Source of the DNA: Parafrigoribacterium_A soli
GTDB lineage: Bacteria; Actinomycetota; Actinomycetes; Actinomycetales; Microbacteriaceae
Length of the DNA: 64,000 bases
Assembly (NCBI RefSeq): GCF_040227235.1
Contig: NZ_JBELNZ010000002.1
Location: 558,001-622,000 of the forward strand
Direction of reading: 5' to 3'
Shown here: positions 58,612 to 64,000 of the stretch, piece by piece
Numbering within the stretch: the first letter of the stretch is position 1
Layout of the letters: each line of letters begins with the position of its first letter
Made by a program: the position numbers and the translations under genes
The notes under the pieces: generated by a model
What the model saw: only the letters and a program-made list of their open reading frames with translations
What the model was told of the DNA's origin: nothing
Databases searched by the model: none

Positions 58612-59219
58612 TCCGGCTGCTGATCGCCGACGATCAGGCGCTCGTGCGCGGTGCGCTCGCGGCGCTGCTCGGGCTCGAGAACGATATCGAGGTCGTCGCC
58701 GAGGTCGGGCGCGGCGACGAGGTGGTCGATGCGGCCCTCGAATCGAAGCCCGAGGTGGCGCTGCTCGACGTGGACATGCCTGGTCTCGACGGCATCGCGG
58801 CCGCCGCGCTGCTCAAGAGGGCGATGCCCGGGTGCCAGATCCTCATGGTCACGACCTTCGGCCGCCCGGGCTACCTGCGACGCGCGATGCAGGCGGGGGC
58901 CAGCGGCTTCGTTGTGAAGGACACGCCCGCGAGGCAACTCGCGGATGCCGTGCGCAGGGTCGCATCCGGACTTCGCGTTGTCGACCCGACGCTCGCCGCC
59001 GAGACGCTCACGAGCGGTGAGTCGCCGCTCACCGAGCGCGAGACCGATGTGCTGAGCGCGGCGAGGGCGAGGGGCTCGATCGCCGACATCGCCCGAAGCC
59101 TGCACCTCTCCGAGGGCACCGTGCGCAACTACCTGTCGAGCGCGATCGGCAAGACGAATGCCCGAAACCGGGCGGATGCCGTGACGATCGCCGAGGAGAA
59201 CGGCTGGCTGCCGGCCTAG
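58608..59219 (+). CDS. LuxR/NarL-type response regulator
   Basis: A 203-aa regulator: receiver with DDQALVRGALA, phospho-acceptor Asp in ALLDVDMPGLDG, and K in VVKDTPA. The LuxR HTH follows (TERETDVLSAARARGSIADIARSLHLSEGTVRNYLSSAIGKT). GTG 58608 overlaps the kinase stop. It probably controls the upstream ABC genes. Its stop shares CTAG with the convergent OsmC gene. Confidence 0.94.
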   Translation: MIRLLIADDQALVRGALAALLGLENDIEVVAEVGRGDEVVDAALESKPEVALLDVDMPGLDGIAAAALLKRAMPGCQILMVTTFGRPGYLRRAMQAGASGFVVKDTPARQLADAVRRVASGLRVVDPTLAAETLTSGESPLTERETDVLSAARARGSIADIARSLHLSEGTVRNYLSSAIGKTNARNRADAVTIAEENGWLPA

Positions 59220-59701
59220 GCCGCCGCAGACTCCACGCGGATCTCCGGCTCGTGCAGCACCGGAAAGTTCACGGATGCCGCAATGAAGCACTTGAGGCTC
59301 GCCTCGTGGTGCGCGTCCCTGGCCGCGTCCACCATGTCAGCAGACTGCACGGTGACGACGGGTCGCAGGGTGACCTCGGTGAAGTGGCCGCCGCCATCCG
59401 GGGTCTGCGTCATCGTGCCGACCGGGCTGTCGGTGTAGGCGGTGACGACGACGCCGCGGCTCGAGGCGACGTGCAGGTAGCTCAGGAGGTGGCACTGGCT
59501 GAGCGCGCTGAGCAGCAGCTCCTCGGGGTTCCAGCGGTCCGCGTCGCCGTGGAAGGTGCGGTCGCTCGAGCCCGCGATCTCGTGCAGCTTGCCACCGGCC
59601 GAGAGCACGTGGTCGCGGCCGTAAGCGCGGTATCCACTCGTTCCGGTGCCGCGGTTCCCGGTCCATTCGAGGCTGACGGAGTAGTGGTGCTCGAGGTTCA
59701 T
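59216..59701 (-). CDS. OsmC family peroxiredoxin
   Basis: A 161-aa protein with the two redox cysteines of OsmC/Ohr: ALSQCHLLSYLHVAS and ASLKCFIAASVNFPV, plus the WNPEELLLSA string. OsmC proteins reduce organic hydroperoxides using thiols or dihydrolipoate. ATG 59701 starts MNLEHHYSVSLEW. Convergent with the response regulator and divergent from the asparaginase gene. Confidence 0.92.
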   Translation of the reverse strand: MNLEHHYSVSLEWTGNRGTGTSGYRAYGRDHVLSAGGKLHEIAGSSDRTFHGDADRWNPEELLLSALSQCHLLSYLHVASSRGVVVTAYTDSPVGTMTQTPDGGGHFTEVTLRPVVTVQSADMVDAARDAHHEASLKCFIAASVNFPVLHEPEIRVESAAA

Positions 59702-59767
59702 GCTGCAACGCTACTCCGCGCGCTGCTCGAAGGGCCGCGCTCCCCTCGGCGGTATGGTCGATTCACC

Positions 59768-60781
59768 ATGACCGATCACGCAGCCCACTCGCCCTCACCA
59801 CTGAATGTCGCCGATTGCGTCGAACTCGCCGTGCTCGAGCGCTCGGGCATGATCGAGTCGCGTCACGTCGGGGCGGCCGTGGTCACGAGGGCTGACGGCA
59901 CGGAGCTGCGCGCCTGGGGAAACGTCGACGTCCCCATCTACCCGCGTTCCTCGCTCAAGCCGCTGCAGGCCATCGCCGTGCGGCGATCCGGTCTCACGCT
60001 CGAGGGCGAACGGCTCGCCCTCGCCACTGCGAGCCATACCGGCACCGCGCGTCACGTGGCCGTCGTGCGCGAGATTCTCGACTCGGCCGGCCTCGACGAA
60101 GCGGCACTGCAGTGCCCCGTCGACTGGCCGAGCGACGTGGAGTCCGCCTTCGCTGCCCGCGAGGCCGGACTCGGTAAGCGCCGGATCGCCATGAACTGCT
60201 CGGGCAAACACGCGGCATTCCTCGCGGCCTGCGTGCAGAACGACTGGCCGCTCGAGAGCTATCTCGACCCCGCGCATCCGCTGCAGCGGCTGGTGCGGCA
60301 GACGATCGAAGAGTTCGCGGGAGAGACCGTCGCCCACACGGGCGTCGACGGATGCGGTGCGCCGCTGTTCGCGATCACCCTGCGCGGCCTCGCCACGGCC
60401 ATCGCTCGCGTCGCGGGCTCGCCCGCGAAAGACCCCTCCTCGCACGCCGCGCAGCTGGTGCGCGCGGTGCTCGCGAACCCCTGGGCGATCGACGGCCCTG
60501 GCGAACCCGACACCGTGATCATCGAAAGGCTCGGGCTCTTCGCGAAGGCGGGTGCCGAGGGCGTCATGGTGCTCGGCGCTCCGGATGGCACGGCGGTCGC
60601 GCTCAAGATCCTCGACGGAAGCCGCCGGGCCGGGTTCCTGGTGGCCCTCCACATCCTCGCCTCGGTCGGAGCCGTCGATGCGTCGTTCGCGTCCGACGTC
60701 GCACGCGAACTCACCGCGCCGGTGCTCGGCGGCGGCGTTCCCGTCGGCGAGCTGCGCCTGGCCAACGGCATCCTCCCCTAG
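59768..60781 (+). CDS. L-asparaginase II family protein
   Basis: A 337-aa PF06089-type protein: SGMIESRHVGAAVVTRADG, YPRSSLKPLQAIAV, ASHTGTARHVAVVREIL, MNCSGKHAAFLAAC and HTGVDGCGAPLFAI. The family hydrolyses asparagine to aspartate and ammonia in some bacteria; the member here is not assigned to a specific substrate. ATG 59768. No signal peptide. Confidence 0.9.
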   Translation: MTDHAAHSPSPLNVADCVELAVLERSGMIESRHVGAAVVTRADGTELRAWGNVDVPIYPRSSLKPLQAIAVRRSGLTLEGERLALATASHTGTARHVAVVREILDSAGLDEAALQCPVDWPSDVESAFAAREAGLGKRRIAMNCSGKHAAFLAACVQNDWPLESYLDPAHPLQRLVRQTIEEFAGETVAHTGVDGCGAPLFAITLRGLATAIARVAGSPAKDPSSHAAQLVRAVLANPWAIDGPGEPDTVIIERLGLFAKAGAEGVMVLGAPDGTAVALKILDGSRRAGFLVALHILASVGAVDASFASDVARELTAPVLGGGVPVGELRLANGILP

Positions 60782-60818
60782 CCGCGGCCACCCCTCTCGT
60801 CGCGAGGTACAAATGTCG

Positions 60819-60847
60819 TTGTGGGACAGTAGTGTGTCTGATACAGT
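60819..60847 (+). promoter_or_regulatory. Promoter for padR with very short leader
   Basis: TTGTGG (60819-60824), 17-bp spacer, TACAGT (60842-60847). The ATG is at 60855, so the start point would be at or next to it (leaderless). ACAGTA occurs twice (60826 and 60844) and may form part of a PadR operator. Confidence 0.55.
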
Positions 60848-60854
60848 ACTCGGC

Positions 60855-61241
60855 ATGGCAGTGCACCCAGACGCAGCGTCGTCGACCACCCGGCAGTCCG
60901 AGGCCTTCGCCTCAGATCTGTTGCGCGGGCACACCGACACGATCGTGCTCGGTGTGCTGCTGCGTGGCGATCAGTACGGCTTCGAGATCTATAAGACCAT
61001 CCGGGATGCCACGGGCGGCGACTACGAGATCAAGGAAGCGACCCTCTATGCCACCTTCCGTCGCCTCGCGAAAGACGGTCTCGTCGAGGCGTACTGGGGC
61101 GACGAGACACAGGGCGGCAGGCGCAAGTACTACCGCATCACCGACGCGGGTCGCGCCGTCTACCACCAGAACGTGCGCGACTGGACGGCTACCCAGCGCA
61201 TCATCAACACCCTCCTGAACGTGAAAGGCAGCGCAGAATGA
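60855..61241 (+). CDS. PadR family transcriptional regulator
   Basis: A 128-aa winged-helix repressor: LRGHTDTIVLGVLLRGDQYGFEIYK, EIKEATLYATFRRLAKDGLVEAYW and GGRRKYYRITDAGRAVY are the PadR N-terminal and wing motifs. ATGA overlap with the membrane protein after it. It is likely to repress this operon and perhaps the downstream ABC genes, in response to a small hydrophobic ligand. Confidence 0.93.
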   Translation: MAVHPDAASSTTRQSEAFASDLLRGHTDTIVLGVLLRGDQYGFEIYKTIRDATGGDYEIKEATLYATFRRLAKDGLVEAYWGDETQGGRRKYYRITDAGRAVYHQNVRDWTATQRIINTLLNVKGSAE

Positions 61242-62161
61242 ACGCGATCGACAACTCGAGCATCCACCGCCATCTCGACGCGGCCTTCGCCGGTATCGAA
61301 CTGACGCCCGAGATCCAGGACCTGAAGGAGGAGATCCGCGGCAACCTCGCCGCCAGGGTCGACGAGCTCACGGGGGGCGGCATGGAGCTGAGCGCGGCAG
61401 CGACGAAGGCGGTGGACGAGCTCGGCGACATCCGCGAACTGGTAGCGCAGATCGACGAGGGCGAACCGCGCCGCTCCACCGGCTCCAGCAATGCGGATGC
61501 TTACGTGCTGCACCGAGTGCGACCGAGGCCCGCCTTCGTGGTCGGCATCGTCATTGCCTCCCTCGCGACGGTGGTGGAGCTGCTGCTCGCGGCGCTCGGC
61601 GCCACCGGAGTCCTCCCACTGCCGATCGGTGCCATCATCGCTCTGGCAGGCGTCGCCTCCGCCGGCATCGCCTGGGTCGTCGGCGACTCCCTTGCGCACG
61701 AGACGACAGTGCACCATCCGATGCCGCGGAAGCGCGCCGCCGGATACTTCCTCGCCTCGCTGCTCGGAACCTACGGCCTCGCGATCGGCGGCCTCTTCGC
61801 CCTCGGAGCGGTGCCCGCGTGGGTGGTAGCAATCGCGGCCCTCGGCGTTGTGGCGGCGATCGTTCTGTTCGCCTTCCTCGGCGCTACCCAGACCAACCGC
61901 ACGAAGACCTGGGTGCGAGCAGCAGCCCGGGATCAGTCCTTCGAGGACCGCTTCTCCCAGGACCCGGTGGCCGCTGCCCGGTTCGGGATGTACACCGTCG
62001 TCATCTGGCTGCTCGCCTTCGCCGCGTTCGCCGTGCTCAGTACCACCGCCGGCTTCGCCTGGTCGTGGCTCGCTCTGCTCGCCGGCTTCGCCGTGTTCTT
62101 CCTCACCCTCGCGCGGATGCTGTTCCCGCCGGACCGGAAGGAAGGGCACAAGGAACGGTAA
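61238..62161 (+). CDS. Membrane protein with N-terminal permease-prefix domain
   Basis: A 307-aa protein. Residues 1-75 form a soluble helical domain (IQDLKEEIRGNLAARVDELTGGG) of the type seen next to PadR regulators (DUF1700/permease prefix). Six helices follow (FVVGIVIASLATVVELLLAALG; LPLPIGAIIALAGVASAGIAW; YFLASLLGTYGLAIGGLFAL; VVAIAALGVVAAIVLFAFL; YTVVIWLLAFAAFAVLS; WLALLAGFAVFFLTLARML). Function unknown; probably part of the PadR-controlled stress response. Confidence 0.83.
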   Translation: MNAIDNSSIHRHLDAAFAGIELTPEIQDLKEEIRGNLAARVDELTGGGMELSAAATKAVDELGDIRELVAQIDEGEPRRSTGSSNADAYVLHRVRPRPAFVVGIVIASLATVVELLLAALGATGVLPLPIGAIIALAGVASAGIAWVVGDSLAHETTVHHPMPRKRAAGYFLASLLGTYGLAIGGLFALGAVPAWVVAIAALGVVAAIVLFAFLGATQTNRTKTWVRAAARDQSFEDRFSQDPVAAARFGMYTVVIWLLAFAAFAVLSTTAGFAWSWLALLAGFAVFFLTLARMLFPPDRKEGHKER

Positions 62162-62173
62162 CCACACACAGGC

Positions 62174-62252
62174 GTGGCCCGGATGCTGGAACATCCGGGC
62201 CACCGAAACCCGGTCTCCCGCAAGCGGGATCTGTGGGCACCTCGCCGCCCAC
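62174..62252. terminator. Cluster of three hairpins between the PadR unit and ABC genes
   Basis: GTGGCCCGGATG/CATCCGGGCCAC (62174-62203) has perfect 12-bp arms; TCCCGC-AA-GCGGGA (62216-62229) and GTGGGC-N8-GCCCAC (62233-62252) follow. The first is a good terminator candidate for the PadR transcript, 13 bp past its stop. The others may structure the ABC 5' leader. Confidence 0.65.
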
Positions 62253-62365
62253 GAGGGTGTCGTACCAGACCTGCCCAACAGCCACCTGAGTCTCGATGCC
62301 AGCTTATGGGCCGAGACAGGTATTCCTCGTTCGCGCCTGCGGAGACTCCAATCGAAGGAGCCAAC

Positions 62366-63361
62366 ATGGCACACTCATCCAGCTCGTCCGCGCTGCGGGC
62401 AAGCGAGCTCAGAAAAACCTACCCGGGCGGCCGCAGCCGACCCCCCGTTGCCGCGCTCGACGGGCTCAGCTTCGAGGCCGAGGCGGGAACCATCTTCGGT
62501 CTGCTCGGGCCGAACGGCGCGGGCAAGTCGACCACGGTGAAGATCCTCGCGACCCTGACCCGGGCGGACTCCGGAACGGCGACTGTCGCCGGGATCGACG
62601 TGGGCCGGCATCCGGAGCGCGTACGGCGCGCCATCGGCTTCGTCGCGCAGAAGCAGGTCTCCGACCCCATGGCCACGGGCACCGAGAATCTCGTGCTCGC
62701 GGGACGCCTGCAGGGGATGACCGCGAGGGCCGCGAGAGCACGCGCCACCGAACTGCTCGACCGCTTCTCCCTCACGGCAGCGGCACGGCGTCAGGTCAAC
62801 ACCTACTCCGGCGGGATGGCACGCAAGCTCGACGTGGCAATCGGCCTCATGCACCGACCCCAGGTGCTCTTCCTCGACGAGCCGACCACCGGTCTCGACC
62901 CGGAAGCGCGCAGCGAGATGTGGGCCGAACTCGAGACCATGGCACGGGTGGAGCAGATGACAGTGCTCCTGACCACCCATTACCTCGATGAGGCCGACCA
63001 CCTCGCCAGCCGCCTGGCGATCGTCGATCACGGTCGGGTGGTCGCGGAAGGCACACCGGAGGAGTTGAAGAACGGACTGCACGGAGATGCCATCGTCGTC
63101 GAGCTCGCAACCGGCGAGAACCCGGCCAGCGCACTCGATATCGTCACCGGCGTCCCGGGGCTCAGCGAGGTGCTCTCCGATGGCCGCACGCTGCGAGCAA
63201 GGGCGGTCGTCGGCGCCGTCGCCCTCCCCATGGTGCTGGCCGCGCTCGAAGCGAACTCCCTGAGGGTTGCATCCGCCACTGTCGCGAGGCCGAGCCTCGA
63301 CGACGTCTACCTCCGGCACACCGGACACGCATTCGCACGCACCCAGGAGGACGCATCATGA
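62366..63361 (+). CDS. ABC transporter ATP-binding protein, DrrA-like
   Basis: A 331-aa ATPase: LLGPNGAGKSTTVK (Walker A), NTYSGGMARKLDVAI (signature), VLFLDEPTTGLD (Walker B), LLTTHYLDEADHL (H-loop), and the DrrA-type C-terminal region (ATVARPSLDDVYLRHTGHAF). AAGGAG 5 bp before ATG 62366. Drug-resistance exporters of this type are frequent with PadR regulators. ATGA overlap with the permease. Confidence 0.94.
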   Translation: MAHSSSSSALRASELRKTYPGGRSRPPVAALDGLSFEAEAGTIFGLLGPNGAGKSTTVKILATLTRADSGTATVAGIDVGRHPERVRRAIGFVAQKQVSDPMATGTENLVLAGRLQGMTARAARARATELLDRFSLTAAARRQVNTYSGGMARKLDVAIGLMHRPQVLFLDEPTTGLDPEARSEMWAELETMARVEQMTVLLTTHYLDEADHLASRLAIVDHGRVVAEGTPEELKNGLHGDAIVVELATGENPASALDIVTGVPGLSEVLSDGRTLRARAVVGAVALPMVLAALEANSLRVASATVARPSLDDVYLRHTGHAFARTQEDAS

Positions 63362-64000
63362 GCACCACACTCGGCTACAACCCCATCACCCACACCGCCA
63401 TCCTCACCACCCGCCAGCTGCGAGCATTCATGAGGATGCCCGCCTTTCTCGTCATGAACCTCGTCCAGCCGATCATCTGGCTCCTCCTGTTCGGGCAGCT
63501 CTTCGCCTCGGTCGTCAATATCCCTGGCTTCAGCGGTGGCAGCGACTACACGGTGTTCCTCACGCCGGGCATCGTCATGATGATGGCCCTGTTCGGAGCA
63601 GCCTGGGCTGGCACCAGCTATATCGAGGACATGGATCGCGGCGTCATGGACAGGTTCCTCACGTCACCCACGAGTCGCGGCGGCCTCATCGTCTCCTCGA
63701 TGCTCTATCAGGCCGTGCTCACGATCCTGCAGACTCTCGTGGTGCTCGGCGTGGCCTGGCTCACGGGGGCGCGCTTCGCGGGCGGTATCGTCGGCATCCT
63801 CGTGCTGCTGCTGGCCGCGGTGCTGCTCACGTTCGTCTTCGCGGCGTTCTCCAACGCGATCGCCCTGCTCGCGCGACAGCAAACCGCGCTCATCGGCATC
63901 TCGCAGCTCATCTCCTTCCCGCTCATGTTCCTGAGTTCGGCGATCATGGACACGGCACTCTCTCCGGAATGGGTGCGAAATGTCGCGAGGTTCAACCCCT
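63358..64000 (+). CDS. ABC-2 type permease, partial at window end
   Basis: The first 214 residues are present; the frame runs off the window. FMRMPAFLVMNLVQPIIWLLLFG, GIVMMMALFGAAWAGTSYIEDMDRGVMDRFLTSP and helices (VLTILQTLVVLGVAWLTGA; GIVGILVLLLAAVLLTFVF) match DrrB-type permeases. ATG overlaps the ATPase stop by ATGA. The last one or two helices and the stop are missing. Confidence 0.93.
   Translation, partial: MSTTLGYNPITHTAILTTRQLRAFMRMPAFLVMNLVQPIIWLLLFGQLFASVVNIPGFSGGSDYTVFLTPGIVMMMALFGAAWAGTSYIEDMDRGVMDRFLTSPTSRGGLIVSSMLYQAVLTILQTLVVLGVAWLTGARFAGGIVGILVLLLAAVLLTFVFAAFSNAIALLARQQTALIGISQLISFPLMFLSSAIMDTALSPEWVRNVARFNP

Noticed and set aside
1..64000. tRNA genes, CRISPR arrays and IS elements
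   Set aside because: The gap sequences were read for T-loop GGTTCGA motifs, regularly spaced repeats and transposase ORFs; none convincing was found.

Overview
The window is a 64 kb stretch of a high-GC actinobacterial chromosome. Gene order (proS-nusA-ylxR-infB-rbfA; dxr/rseP/ispG), the MEP isoprenoid genes, a GlgE-pathway-type maltokinase, frequent GTG starts and many 4-bp start/stop overlaps fit the Microbacteriaceae (Micrococcales). That placement is inferred from protein style, not from a search. No rRNA, tRNA, CRISPR array, IS element or prophage was recognised. Both ends cut through genes: a membrane protein C-terminus at the left and an ABC-2 permease at the right.

Region by region. 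1-6.7 kb: an orphan DarT-like ADP-ribosyltransferase, an EEP nuclease/phosphatase, an ATP-grasp protein, a cupin, lgt, a UdgX-type uracil-DNA glycosylase coupled to a zinc alcohol dehydrogenase, and a thioredoxin. 6.7-7.3 kb: a hairpin-rich divergent intergenic region with two C-loop stem-loops resembling the actinobacterial 6C RNA. 7.3-11.1 kb: a PabC-like lyase, a DUF72 protein and a maltokinase. 11.2-14.7 kb: a four-gene, tightly overlapping operon that looks like a type VII secretion effector cassette (WXG100-like partner, helical/membrane effector with a putative C-terminal toxin domain, and two uncharacterised downstream proteins, one of them perhaps an immunity protein). 14.8-24 kb: a SNF2 helicase, an FAD/Rieske oxidoreductase, an M20 peptidase, an SGNH hydrolase, a calcineurin-like phosphodiesterase and a Stealth-type sugar-phosphate transferase.

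24.3-28.9 kb: a deoxyribose-type catabolic operon (SorC/DeoR regulator, DeoC, full aldehyde dehydrogenase, and a shortened ALDH-like protein without catalytic residues), with paired candidate operators upstream of the regulator. 28.9-36.6 kb: SRPBCC protein, ROK kinase, then an operon tetR-truB-two membrane proteins-ribF-MFS, divergent from a DHA2 drug exporter whose sigma70-like promoter carries two palindromic operators. 36.6-41 kb: ApbA-type reductase, a P-loop-degenerate uridine kinase relative, mutY, a membrane protein/regulator pair and an Fpg/Nei glycosylase. 40.9-48.1 kb: rbfA, infB, ylxR, nusA, proS. 48.5-53.9 kb: ispG, rseP and dxr, interrupted by an opposite-strand Ser/Thr kinase-lipoprotein pair. 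54-59.2 kb: S4 protein, tandem FKBP lipoprotein, ABC exporter with a DesK/DesR-like two-component system. 59.2-64 kb: OsmC, L-asparaginase II, and a PadR-controlled membrane protein followed by a second ABC exporter.

Two small repeat families are scattered between genes: a REP-like palindrome built on CTTCGACAAGCTCAG, mostly at gene 3' ends, and GGTCTCGA..CTCGACCA units, one of which forms part of an aldehyde dehydrogenase reading frame. The most unusual items are the type VII effector cassette, the orphan DarT-like gene, the UdgX gene, the 6C-like RNA region, and the operator-in-promoter arrangements.
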